Assembly: GCF_900111245.1 (NCBI RefSeq)
Contig: NZ_FOGO01000011.1
Span: 62,001 to 126,000, forward strand
Direction of reading: 5' to 3'
From: Streptomyces qinglanensis
Lineage (GTDB): Bacteria; Actinomycetota; Actinomycetes; Streptomycetales; Streptomycetaceae
Length of the DNA: 64,000 bases
Shown: positions 8,701 through 15,866 of the stretch, in pieces
How positions within the stretch are numbered: the first letter of the stretch is position 1
Layout of the letters: each line of letters starts with the position of its first letter
Made by a program: the position numbers and the translations under genes
Notes under the pieces: generated by a model
The model's input: the letters and a program-made list of their open reading frames with translations, nothing else
The model's database searches: none
What the model was told of the DNA's origin: nothing

Positions 8701-10217
8701 CGTACGACGCGGCAGGCCGCCGCACCCGTCGCACGACGCCAGCCGGGCACATTTCCACCTGGACATACGACGCGGCGGACCGCCCGCTATCCCTCACGAC
8801 CGACGGTGGCTCACTGTCCTTCACCCACAACGCGGCGGGCCGCGAAACACACCGCCAATTGACGGACACCGTGACACTGTCCCAGTGCTGGGACGCGACC
8901 GGCGCCCTCACTCGCCAAACGGTGGAGGCGGCACACGGAGAACTCCTCCAGCACCGCACGTACACCTACCGCCCCGACGGCTACGTCACCGAGATCCGCG
9001 AACTGACGTCCGGCACCCGTCGCTTCGACCTCGACAAGATGGGCCGCGTAACGAGTGTCCAAGCCCACGGCTGGACAGAGAAGTACGCCTACGACACGGC
9101 AGGCAACCAGTCCCACGCGGAAGCCCCCGCCCACCACTCCTCAGGCGAACGCAGCCACGACGGCACGCTGATCCGCCGTGCGGGTCGCACCACCTACGAA
9201 CACGACGCCGCGGGCCGCCTCATCCGCAAGACCCGCAAACTCCTCAACGGCCAGACCCGCACCTGGACCTACACCTGGAACGCCGAGGACCGCCTCATAT
9301 CGGCGACCAATCCCAGCGGGGAGGAGTGGCACTACACCTACGACCCGCTGGGCCGCCGCCTCACCAAAACCGGACCCGAAGAACGCTCCACCACCTTCAC
9401 CTGGGACGGCACCCGGGTGGCGGAGCAGACAACCGAGGACAGCACGACCACCACCTGGGACTACGAACCGGGCACCCACCGCCCCCTGGCCCAGACCACC
9501 CGCGATCCCCTCGTGCAGGACCCCACATTCCATGCGATCGTCACGGACGTGGTGGGCACACCGACCGAGCTCCTCACCCCCGAGGGGGGCCTGGCATGGC
9601 AGTCCCGCACCACTCTCTGGGGCACCCCACTCCCCACCCCACCCGACGCCATCACCTGCCCCCTCCGCTTCCCCGGCCAGTACGCCGACCCCGAAACGGG
9701 CCTCAACTACAACTACTTCCGCTACTACGACCCCGAAACGGCGCGGTACCTGACACCCGACCCACTCGGCCTGGCGGCGGCATTTAACCAACACATCTAT
9801 CTTGCCAACCCTCTCACTTGGGTGGATCCGCTCGGCCTGAAGGGTTGCCCAGTCAAAGCTAGCCACGTGGAACAACTAAAACGAGAAGGAGTCAAGTTCT
9901 CACCTGAGGACCTTGTGGCAACAGGCCGCGATGCATCCGGAAAGGTATTCTTCCTGGAGAAAGGCGGCCCGAAGGCAGGCTTGCAGCACATCACTGCAAA
10001 ACACGGTGCGGAATTCGAAGAACACGGCATCTCCGCAGGGAATATTCCGGACATCGTAATGAAGGCCGTAACTGAAGGCAACGTTGTTGGACACCAAGGG
10101 AGAGGGACTGGACGCCCAATCTATGAAATCGAATTTGGAGGCGAGAAGCGGCGGGTCGCAGTAACATCCGGAAGCAACGGGTTCATCGTGGGAGCCAACC
10201 TCAGAAGCATTGAGTAG
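5778..10217 (+). CDS. RHS-repeat polymorphic toxin with ESX-like N-terminus and C-terminal nuclease-like toxin
   Basis: A 1479-residue protein; the ATG at 5778 is chosen because it overlaps the preceding stop. Residues about 30-135 form a helical domain with MAWTGAASQSF, a WxG turn of the kind seen in T7SS substrates. No Sec signal is present. A DUF6531-type segment (DPVDVVSGEMF) lies near residue 343. Dozens of YD repeats (RYxYDxxG) follow from about 530 to 1280 and should form the RHS shell. The shell ends with TGLNYNYFRYYDPETARYLT and DPLGL motifs, which mark the self-cleavage and toxin boundary. The last 125 or so residues are a separate domain of lower GC with LQHITAKHG and SNGFIVGA motifs, suggesting a BECR-type RNase. 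Immunity candidates follow directly. Confidence 0.88.
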   Translation: MTSKDATEGSSPGSPTERIPPHAKPDDVIPGDPDKVDDLVVKLRAYAGAFKDGNDKLAALSRMAWTGAASQSFTDAIEVLPKELKRARKHFLSAAHALDAYADKLRSVHKRVKPIITDADAARAASKKYVTQSHEYDAAVARKDEDLPDKPPDEDPGVSALSDCYRRLDILEKELQGVVDVSKRKLEQAAEKAPDPPKGMAGVHERGQDFLSGAAESIRGMYKQGEYFVEDGYGGASMQLAGMADGAAYAAQHPKEFAKAVVNWEEWQRNPSRAAGQLTPDLLMGLATGGVGSALRKGGSAAKNAAQRLVSRERALRRDGSARDRADGPDQSDVGNGERTGESDPVDVVSGEMFTSTTDVALPGDLPLLLERHYVSGHPCGGWFGPTWAGTLDQRVELDERGIVFVADDGMVLSYPVPEAEVPVLPVSGPRWPLCWDGKPDGTMTITAPERNRTLHFAPLPAGGRELALRAISDRAGNRIDIAYDQAGAPQRVTHSGGYRIAVDTDAELMRITALRMLHGPDEERSTLLVSYRYDQAGDLAEIVNSTGQPLRYRYDEAHRITSWKDRNGTAFGYVYDHRGRVLRTIGPDGTFSGRFFYDEAARTTRYTDSLGHQSVYVYNEAHRIVAETDTLGHTTRTEWDAANRHPVAVTDPLGRTTRYTYDEAGNLTRIQRPDGSTTTALYDDDCLPLEIRDPNDGLWQHTYDDQGNRTSTTDPAGNTTRYTYNQAGHLTSVTDPLGHTTTVTPNPAGLPTTLTDPLGNTTHIRRGPHGRITTLTDPMGHTTRHGWTIEGKPAWRQDPDGNIEKWDWDGEGNLVSHTDAAGHTTEYTHTHFDLPATRTDPDGAEYAFAYDTELRLVEVTNPQGRTWGYEYDPVGRLVAETDFNGATQTYELDAAGGLLAQTNAMGERLTYVRDQLGRPVEQADEATGEVTTYAYDTAGALVRTANAAAEVTLERDALGRVLSETVNGRTVSYAYDAAGRRTRRTTPAGHISTWTYDAADRPLSLTTDGGSLSFTHNAAGRETHRQLTDTVTLSQCWDATGALTRQTVEAAHGELLQHRTYTYRPDGYVTEIRELTSGTRRFDLDKMGRVTSVQAHGWTEKYAYDTAGNQSHAEAPAHHSSGERSHDGTLIRRAGRTTYEHDAAGRLIRKTRKLLNGQTRTWTYTWNAEDRLISATNPSGEEWHYTYDPLGRRLTKTGPEERSTTFTWDGTRVAEQTTEDSTTTTWDYEPGTHRPLAQTTRDPLVQDPTFHAIVTDVVGTPTELLTPEGGLAWQSRTTLWGTPLPTPPDAITCPLRFPGQYADPETGLNYNYFRYYDPETARYLTPDPLGLAAAFNQHIYLANPLTWVDPLGLKGCPVKASHVEQLKREGVKFSPEDLVATGRDASGKVFFLEKGGPKAGLQHITAKHGAEFEEHGISAGNIPDIVMKAVTEGNVVGHQGRGTGRPIYEIEFGGEKRRVAVTSGSNGFIVGANLRSIE

Positions 10218-10226
10218 GAGCAGACT

Positions 10227-10565
10227 GTGACAAAGACCATCCGTTTGGCAGCAGAGTACGAATGCCACCCCTTGTGGACTTCCTCAGATTCTGGGGAGGA
10301 AAATTTTGCGCCATCAGACCTCCCCATTAGCGGGCAACTGTCCGAGGATATTGAACACTGGGCAGAAGACTACGAATCCACTTATGACAGGGATGACCCT
10401 GCACGATCAGGATTTTCCACCCCGGAGGCGGAAAAAGGGTTCACGGAAGAAGGTTTGAAACTTGCTCATCGCCTAAGTCGAGAATTGGCAGGTGAATGGG
10501 TAGTGAAGTATTTCAATCCGACAACTACGAGCTACGAAATCATTCATTCGAATACTGAAACCTAA
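10227..10565 (+). CDS. Probable cognate immunity protein
   Basis: A 112-residue acidic cytoplasmic protein starting at a GTG 9 bases after the RHS stop, with TAGGAG upstream. It has no signal peptide and no membrane segment. Visible features are ECHPLW near the N-terminus, DLPIS, HWAEDYESTYD and a C-terminal EWVVKYF strand. The first gene after a polymorphic toxin is normally its antidote, and the strong net negative charge fits binding to a basic nuclease tip. Base composition matches the low-GC toxin tip rather than the RHS shell, so tip and immunity gene probably moved together. Function is inferred from position; I do not recognise a named Imm family. Confidence 0.65.
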   Translation: MTKTIRLAAEYECHPLWTSSDSGEENFAPSDLPISGQLSEDIEHWAEDYESTYDRDDPARSGFSTPEAEKGFTEEGLKLAHRLSRELAGEWVVKYFNPTTTSYEIIHSNTET

Positions 10566-10619
10566 TCAAGGGAACCATGCAGATCCCCCCGGCCACGGCC
10601 TTCCTGGGCCTCCTCGCAT

Positions 10620-10817
10620 GGCGCGTGGAACAAATGCGGGGCAGGAGTTCTCTGCGATCTGGAATCCGCAGAGACGGGCGGGCACGAAGGGATTGTCGAA
10701 AATGGCAAGACATCATTAGAATTCGCCTGCCGGACGAAAGAGGAGCGATATCCACCGCGGGAGGCAATTTTTCAGTTTTCCTGGGCTGATAGAGAGAGCA
10801 CCTCATGCGAACAGTGA
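10620..10817 (+). pseudogene. Startless coding fragment between immunity genes
   Basis: One frame is open from about 10566 to the stop at 10815-10817 but contains no ATG, GTG or TTG start. From 10620 it reads GAWNKCGAGVLCDLESAETG, later YPPREAIFQFSWAD, which is protein-like. It overlaps the start of the next gene by 13 bases. A different frame (10577-10789) does have an ATG but encodes an unlikely Arg-rich product. I read this as the 3' remnant of a displaced immunity or toxin gene. Coding status uncertain. Confidence 0.3.
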
Positions 10818-11113
10818 AGTTCGGCGACCCAGATATCGAAGTCATCAATTTTGATGATGTCACCTCAGGGGAGCGGGTTCTGGAATTCCATTACAGAGAA
10901 CCCTCCACCCCACGAAACGCATTCGCCGCCATTATCATTCCGGACGGAGGAGACTGGTCACAGGCTCGCCTGAGCATCGACCCCAGCCTGAAAGAAGTTT
11001 CAGCAAATTTGGTGCGCGCCTTGATCAACTTCTCGGAAAATCTTGTATTGGAAGAGTCGGCCTTAGGCGAAACTAACGACATATACGACAATCCCCTGGA
11101 TGGCACCCACTGA
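10805..11113 (+). CDS. Small hypothetical protein, orphan-immunity candidate
   Basis: A 102-residue soluble, acidic protein. The ATG at 10805 has a GAGAGAG run about 7 bases upstream. Visible features: an N-terminal beta-rich half (VKFGDPDIEVINFDD, then LEFHYRE), a central AAIIIPDGGDW segment, and a C-terminal helix before NDIYDNP. No enzyme motif, signal or membrane segment. Composition is distinctly lower in GC than the core genes, as for its neighbours. Its position behind the RHS toxin suggests an immunity protein inherited from an earlier toxin tip; this is inference. Confidence 0.55.
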   Translation: MRTVKFGDPDIEVINFDDVTSGERVLEFHYREPSTPRNAFAAIIIPDGGDWSQARLSIDPSLKEVSANLVRALINFSENLVLEESALGETNDIYDNPLDGTH

Positions 11114-11161
11114 CCATACGGACACTTCGAAAACCACGAACACCTGAGAGCGAGAAATCAC

Positions 11162-11177
11162 GCGTGAACAATCACGC
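11162..11177 (+). repeat. Short hairpin upstream of the 11212 gene
   Basis: GCGTGA and TCACGC flank the four-base loop ACAA, 35 bases before the next start codon. Outer arms GAGAG (11146-11150) and CTCTC (11183-11187) could lengthen it. Possibly an operator or the end of the preceding transcript. Confidence 0.3.
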
Positions 11178-11211
11178 TCAACTCTCGGATTGACGAAAAC
11201 CAGGAGCAGTC

Positions 11212-11442
11212 ATGATCATACCCAACAGAGTGGGGAGAATTGCGTCGAGTGGCGATCAGGGAAAATTCGTCAAGGTCGAAGAAATTTCCGGCACTCCTAT
11301 CAGCTATCTGATTTGCACTGCAACAGACCGTGATTTTCAGTTCGACGGGGGCGACGAGTGGGTGGAGGACTACGCTTCGCTTGAGAAGTTCTTCGAGGAA
11401 GCCCAGTGGGTGGTGGCATGGGAGGGCGATTCACCAACCTAA
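11212..11442 (+). CDS. Small acidic hypothetical protein, orphan-immunity candidate
   Basis: A 76-residue protein; AGGAG lies 6 bases before its ATG. It reads as a small alpha/beta protein with conserved-looking FVKVEEISGTP, then DFQFDGGDEWVEDYASLEKF and AQWVVAWE near the end. No signal or membrane segment. The strongly acidic, tryptophan-bearing C-terminal half and its place in the low-GC strip behind the RHS toxin fit a small immunity protein. No family was recognised and no function is proven. Confidence 0.55.
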   Translation: MIIPNRVGRIASSGDQGKFVKVEEISGTPISYLICTATDRDFQFDGGDEWVEDYASLEKFFEEAQWVVAWEGDSPT

Positions 11443-11765
11443 CCCACCCAAGGCATCCGGGGAACGGAAGAAGGAATACCCTATCGCGCATTCTGGCGAG
11501 CAGGTGACAACTGGCACACGCACGTCGCGCGAGAGGCCGGCCGACGGTAGAGGACTCGCAGCTCGACTACGGAGATAGGCTGCATTTTCCCTTTTCGACA
11601 AGAGCAGTTAGCTCGCCCCGAAGATCATCGCAGAATCTCGCCGCACAATCCCGGGAGACGGGATCGGAAATCCTACGTTCCTCAATCTCATGTTCCCCGC
11701 CATGCCCCGAAGGGGAACAAGGTGCCGAACTGGGACTACGAGGTCGCCGAACAGAAGGGGATAGA
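11443..11765. other. 323-base gap with degenerate coding fragments
   Basis: No complete gene. Two protein-like fragments appear in plus-strand frames. Around 11449-11550 one reads GIPYRAFWRAGDNWHTHVAR and stops. Around 11700-11760 another reads KGNKVPNWDYEVAEQKG. Neither has a start with a ribosome site. They look like eroded ends of toxin or immunity genes. Confidence 0.3.
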
Positions 11766-12137
11766 GTGCGCGCCCGATTGTCAACTCCACAGAGGGCAAA
11801 ATCCAAGACGCTTCAGGGTGTTGACGCCCTAAGGGAAGGGAAAGAATACACAGTACTCGAACTATTCGTCCCCCAGGGGAAAGACCCACTCTTCCGCGTT
11901 GAGTCTATCGGCGGGGAAGATCCGGCGCTTTTCGACAGCCGGGCTTTCACAGTGACGTCTCCCTCGTTGCCGTCAACATGGTGCTACTTCCCCTTCGACT
12001 CAGGGTCGTTCACTCTGCGCCCAGAGCCATGGAGTCGCCCGGGATTCTGGGAGGCGTACTATGACCGGTCCCCCTGGGCTGTCGAGGTGTATGAAGCTGA
12101 GAAGCGGAAGATCCTTGCGTCAGCCCACCGAGACTGA
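11766..12137 (+). CDS. Hypothetical protein, orphan-immunity candidate
   Basis: A 123-residue soluble protein, start GTG at 11766 with AAGGGG about 6 bases upstream. The core reads EGKEYTVLELFV, then FRVES, then PALFDSRAFTV, and ends with PGFWEAYYDRSPWAVEVYE. This beta-then-helix layout with a terminal Trp/Tyr-rich helix is seen in small proteins found next to polymorphic toxins in actinobacteria, though I cannot name the family. It is the last gene of the AT-richer strip; 170 bases further the composition returns to normal. A later start cannot be excluded. Confidence 0.55.
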   Translation: MRARLSTPQRAKSKTLQGVDALREGKEYTVLELFVPQGKDPLFRVESIGGEDPALFDSRAFTVTSPSLPSTWCYFPFDSGSFTLRPEPWSRPGFWEAYYDRSPWAVEVYEAEKRKILASAHRD

Positions 12138-12311
12138 ACTCGTGAGGCCGCAAGAGTTGACGGTCATCGTCTGTGCAGCCCCTGAGTATGGAGGCCGGGA
12201 TTGCGGAGACCGAGAATCCGAGGCTCCGAGCAGCACCTGATTGTCAGGTCAGCATCGCCGCACGACGCTGCCTCTCCCAGACGGCGGGTCAGTATCGCCC
12301 GATACGCGGGG

Positions 12312-12695
12312 TCAGCGGGTCAGGGCGAAGCCCGCCAGGAGGACGGTGACGACCGAGGCGGCGAGGAAGAGCTGGTGGCGGGGTGGGGCCTTGAGGTGGT
12401 GGGTGGGTTCGCCTCGGCGCCAGCGGTCGAGGATCTCCCGGAACAGTGTGCGCTGCGGCAGCAGGCCGAGGGTCAGGCCGATGTGGGCGCAGGCGTACAT
12501 GACGAGGGCTCCGCTCAGGCCGATGTCGTTCCACCGGCAGACGGCGACCAGGAGTGCGCCGCCCGCGGTCATGACCACCGGATAGGCGATGCGGAACTTT
12601 CGCAGCGGGATCCAGCTTCCCAGCAGCAGGCTCGACAGGGCGAGGGCCGCCGCGGCCAGCAGCCAGAGCCACCCCAGGGGTATGGACGTGAGCAT
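12312..12695 (-). CDS. Small multi-pass membrane protein
   Basis: A 127-residue protein with four hydrophobic segments, at about residues 4-25, 38-54, 60-78 and 107-125. A basic loop RTLFREILDRWRRGEPTH separates the last two. No catalytic motif was recognised. It lies 102 bases downstream of deoA on the same strand and may be the last gene of the nucleoside operon, but nothing in the sequence ties it to nucleoside metabolism. Similar small membrane proteins of unknown role occur widely in Streptomyces. Confidence 0.7.
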   Translation of the reverse strand: MLTSIPLGWLWLLAAAALALSSLLLGSWIPLRKFRIAYPVVMTAGGALLVAVCRWNDIGLSGALVMYACAHIGLTLGLLPQRTLFREILDRWRRGEPTHHLKAPPRHQLFLAASVVTVLLAGFALTR

Positions 12696-12797
12696 GGGGC
12701 CGCCCTTCTGCTGCCGTTCCGCAGCACAGCGGGGAACCGGACCGGGCGGCGGGCTCGGGAACCGGTTCCCCGACTGATCGACTCGGTGCGGCCGAAT

Positions 12798-14075
12798 CTA
12801 GCCGATGCGGCCCAGGATCAGCGGCGTCGGCTCGTGGGGGGTGCCGGGCGCCGCGATGTCCCAGGCGCCTTCCAGGGCGGCCTCCGCGTAGCCGAAGGCG
12901 TCCGGGGTGTCGGTGTGCAGGGTCAGCAGCGGGGCGCCGGCGGTGACGGTGTCGCCGGGGCGGGCGTGGAGTTCGATGCCGGCCCCGGCCTGGACGGGGT
13001 CCTCCTTGCGGGCGCGGCCCGCGCCCAGGCGCCAGGCGGAGAGGCCGACGGCGTAGGCGTCCAGCCGGGTCAGCACACCGGAGGCGGGGGCCGTGACGAC
13101 GTGCTGCTCCCGCGCGCGCGGGAGTTCGGCGTCGGGATCGCCGCCCTGGGCGGCGACCATGCGGCGCCAGACGTCCATCGCGGAGCCGTCGGCGAGCGCC
13201 TTGGCCGGGTCGGCGTCCGGCAGTCCCGCCGCGTCGAGCATCTCGCGGGCCAGCGCGACGGTGAGTTCCACGACGTCGGCCGGGCCGCCGCCCGCCAGGA
13301 CCTCGACGGACTCGCGGACCTCCAGCGCGTTCCCGGCGGTCAGGCCGAGCGGGGTGTTCATGTCGGTGAGCAGCGCGACGGTCCGCACGCCGTGGTCGGT
13401 GCCCAGTTCCACCATCGCGGTGGCCAGCTCGCGGGCGTCCTCGACGTTCTTCATGAACGCTCCGGACCCGGCCTTGACGTCCAGGACCAGTGCGCCGGTG
13501 CCCTCGGCGATCTTCTTGGACATGATGGACGACGCGATCAGCGGAAGGGACTCCACGGTCGCCGTCACGTCGCGCAGGGCGTAGAGGCGCTTGTCCGCGG
13601 GCGCGAGCCCGTCGCCCGCGGCGCAGATGACGGAGCCGACCTCGTCCAGTACCCGCATCATCTCGGGGTTGGTCAGCGACGCACGCCAGCCGGGGACGGA
13701 CTCCAGCTTGTCCAGGGTGCCGCCGGTGTGCCCGAGACCGCGGCCCGAGAGCTGCGGGACGGCCGCGCCGCAGGCCGCCACCAGGGGCGCCAGCGGCAGG
13801 GTGATCTTGTCGCCCACGCCGCCGGTCGAGTGCTTGTCGGCGGTGGGGCGGGCCAGCGCGGCGAAGTCCATCCGCTCGCCGGAGGCGATCATCGCGGCGG
13901 TCCACCGGGAGATCTCGGCGCGGGTCATGCCGTTCAGGTACACGGCCATCGCCAGGGCCGACATCTGCTCGTCGGCCACCGCTCCGCGCGTGTAGGCGTC
14001 GATGACCCAGTCGATCTGCTCGCCGGTCAGCTCCTGGCGGTCGCGCTTGGCGCGGATGACGGAGATGGCGTCCAT
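12798..14075 (-). CDS. deoA: Thymidine phosphorylase
   Basis: A 425-residue enzyme of the usual length for bacterial pyrimidine-nucleoside phosphorylases. It cleaves thymidine or deoxyuridine with phosphate to base and deoxyribose-1-phosphate. Diagnostic stretches are DKHSTGGVGDK (phosphate binding), the S-G-R-G-L-G-H-T-G-G-T-L-D-K-L family signature near residue 110, and VLDVKAGSGAFMK near 200. A biotinyl-lipoyl-like C-terminal domain typical of the family follows. It sits 73 bases after cytidine deaminase, separated by three 13-15-base direct repeats. Together with Cdd and the upstream transporter it makes a deoxynucleoside uptake and salvage operon. Confidence 0.95.
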   Translation of the reverse strand: MDAISVIRAKRDRQELTGEQIDWVIDAYTRGAVADEQMSALAMAVYLNGMTRAEISRWTAAMIASGERMDFAALARPTADKHSTGGVGDKITLPLAPLVAACGAAVPQLSGRGLGHTGGTLDKLESVPGWRASLTNPEMMRVLDEVGSVICAAGDGLAPADKRLYALRDVTATVESLPLIASSIMSKKIAEGTGALVLDVKAGSGAFMKNVEDARELATAMVELGTDHGVRTVALLTDMNTPLGLTAGNALEVRESVEVLAGGGPADVVELTVALAREMLDAAGLPDADPAKALADGSAMDVWRRMVAAQGGDPDAELPRAREQHVVTAPASGVLTRLDAYAVGLSAWRLGAGRARKEDPVQAGAGIELHARPGDTVTAGAPLLTLHTDTPDAFGYAEAALEGAWDIAAPGTPHEPTPLILGRIG

Positions 14076-14090
14076 GCTGTGGTTCCTCTT

Positions 14091-14130
14091 TCGTTCCGAC
14101 GGTTTCGTCCCGACGGGTTCGTTCCGACGG
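14091..14130. repeat. Three tandem 13-15-base repeats between cdd and deoA
   Basis: TTCGTTCCGACGG at 14091-14103 and again at 14118-14130, with a variant TTTCGTCCCGACGGG between. They fill most of the 73-base cdd-deoA spacer. Confidence 0.6.
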
Positions 14131-14148
14131 CCCGCGCACGGGCCCGGC

Positions 14149-14571
14149 TCAGCGGGCCAGTTGCTCGGGGCCGAATGCGTCGGCGAGCAGTTCCGAGAGG
14201 GGGCGGACCCCCGAGGGTGCCTCCACCAGGAGGGTGCCGCCGCCGTGTTCCCACAGCAGTTGGCGGCAGCGGCCGCAGGGGGCGATGACGTTCCCGTCGT
14301 CGCCGCCCACGCAGGTGAAGGCGAGGAGGCGGCCGCCGCCGGTGGCGCAGAGTTCGGAGACCAGTCCGCACTCGGCGCACAGTCCGATCCCGTAGGAGGC
14401 GTTCTCCACGTTGCAGCCGGTCACGGTGCGGCCGTCGTCCACCAGCGCCGCGGCGCCGACGGGGAAGCCGGAGTAGGGCGCGTAGGCCCGGGCCTTGGCG
14501 GCCCGGGCGCGGGCGCGCAGTTCCTGCCAGTCGATGTCGGTGCCGGGTGCGGTCGCGGCGGCCTCGTGCAC
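14149..14571 (-). CDS. cdd: Cytidine deaminase
   Basis: A 140-residue homotetrameric-type cytidine deaminase, which converts cytidine and deoxycytidine to the uracil forms. Zinc ligands are visible in LCAECGL (catalytic CAE) and PCGRCRQLL. Substrate-binding CNVENASYG precedes them, and YSGFPVGAA is the N-terminal signature. The GTG at 14571 is chosen because it follows the permease stop by two bases and GAGGG lies 9 bases upstream. Feeding uridine or deoxyuridine to the downstream phosphorylase is the obvious pathway link. Confidence 0.95.
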   Translation of the reverse strand: MHEAAATAPGTDIDWQELRARARAAKARAYAPYSGFPVGAAALVDDGRTVTGCNVENASYGIGLCAECGLVSELCATGGGRLLAFTCVGGDDGNVIAPCGRCRQLLWEHGGGTLLVEAPSGVRPLSELLADAFGPEQLAR

Positions 14572-14573
14572 GG

Positions 14574-15866
14574 CTATGTTCCCTCGCCTCGTCGGTACGA
14601 CTTGCCGATCGCGCGTGGCGCACGGAGGCGTTGGGCCGCGAGGGAGAGCACCAGCAGCGTCGTGACGTACGGCGTCATCTCGACGAACTCCAGCGCCACG
14701 GTGTCGGTCAGCGCGTACCACAGCACGAGCAGCACGGCGATAACGAGGCTGACGGCGGCCTGGATACGGGCGCCCCGCAGGCCGGTGCGCAGCTTCCAGA
14801 CGGCGAGTCCCACCAGCAGCACGGCCATCAGGAGCAGCATGGCGTGCACGGTGGTGCCGCCGCCGACGACGCGCAGGGCGTCCATGAAGCCGAACAGCCC
14901 CGCGCCCATGGCGACGCCGCCGGGCCGCCAGTTGCCGAAGATCATGGTGGCGAGGCCGATGTAGCCGCGGCCGCCGGTCTGGTTCTCCTGGTAGATGTGC
15001 ACGCCCACGGCGAGGAACGCGCCGCCGAGCCCGGCCAGCGCGCCAGAGATGGTGAGCGCCGCGTACTTGTAGAAGTAGACGTTCACCCCCAGCGACTCGG
15101 CCGCCACCGGGTTCTCGCCGCAGGAGCGCAGCCGCAGTCCGAACGAGGAGCGCCACAGGACGAAGAAGCTGCCGACGAAGAGCAGCGCGGTGAGGACCGT
15201 GAGCCAGGAGACGTCGTCGACCAGGGCGCGCAGGATGCCCGCCAGGTCGGAGACGAAGAACCAGTGGTGCTTCTCGATGCTGCCCAGTCCGTCGGCGAGG
15301 CCGGGTACGGAGAAGGTGGACATGCTGTCCATGGGCGGCGACTGCTTGTCGTTGCCCCCGGCCTGGGCCGCGGCACTGCCGGTGGCACCGAACCACAGCT
15401 TGGCCAGGTAGCGGACCAGGCCCAGCGCGAGGATGTTGAGGGCGACACCGGAGACGATGTGGTCGACGCCGAAGGTGACGGTGGCCAGCGCGTGCAGCAG
15501 CCCGCCCAGCGCGCCGCCGATGATCCCGGCGAGGACGGCGGCCCACGGGCCGTACTGCCAGCCCATCCACCCGGCCGCGAAGGTGCCGAGCATCATCATG
15601 CCTTCGAGGCCGATGTTGATGACGCCGGCGCGTTCGGCCCACAGCCCGCCGAGACCGGCCAGTCCGATGGGGACGGCGGCGCCGAGCGCGGAGGAGAACT
15701 GCTGGCTGTTGCTGAGCTGCACGTCCCCGGTGATGACGCGGACGAGCGAGAGCAGCAGCAGCCCGCCGGCGACGAGCAGCAGGACGACCGGGTAGGAGAG
15801 CTTGCGCTTGGCGCGCGGGGGTGCGGACGCCGGGGCTTTCTTCGGCGCGGACGTGGTGGTGCTCAT
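14574..15866 (-). CDS. Nucleoside ABC transporter permease 2
   Basis: A 430-residue integral membrane protein with about 9-10 hydrophobic segments, BPD_transp_2 type. The family signature EGMMMLGTFAAGW follows AERAGVINIGLEG, the stretch found in BMP-dependent nucleoside permeases (NupQ/YufQ type). It starts with an ATG overlapping the previous permease stop (ATGA). A long extracytoplasmic loop around residues 150-200 interrupts the middle. It should form the channel with its neighbour as a heterodimer, driven by the double ATPase. Confidence 0.92.
   Translation of the reverse strand: MSTTTSAPKKAPASAPPRAKRKLSYPVVLLLVAGGLLLLSLVRVITGDVQLSNSQQFSSALGAAVPIGLAGLGGLWAERAGVINIGLEGMMMLGTFAAGWMGWQYGPWAAVLAGIIGGALGGLLHALATVTFGVDHIVSGVALNILALGLVRYLAKLWFGATGSAAAQAGGNDKQSPPMDSMSTFSVPGLADGLGSIEKHHWFFVSDLAGILRALVDDVSWLTVLTALLFVGSFFVLWRSSFGLRLRSCGENPVAAESLGVNVYFYKYAALTISGALAGLGGAFLAVGVHIYQENQTGGRGYIGLATMIFGNWRPGGVAMGAGLFGFMDALRVVGGGTTVHAMLLLMAVLLVGLAVWKLRTGLRGARIQAAVSLVIAVLLVLWYALTDTVALEFVEMTPYVTTLLVLSLAAQRLRAPRAIGKSYRRGEGT

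Noticed and set aside
10577..10789. 70-codon gene starting at ATG 10577
   Set aside because: Arg-rich product and poor codon pattern; a different, startless frame in the same stretch looks more protein-like.
11608..11889. Minus-strand 93-codon gene
   Set aside because: It overlaps the start of the better supported plus-strand gene at 11766 and has no ribosome site or recognisable features.
12201..14288. Long plus-strand open frame opposite deoA
   Set aside because: Gly/Arg/Gln-rich antisense shadow; deoA on the minus strand has complete family motifs.
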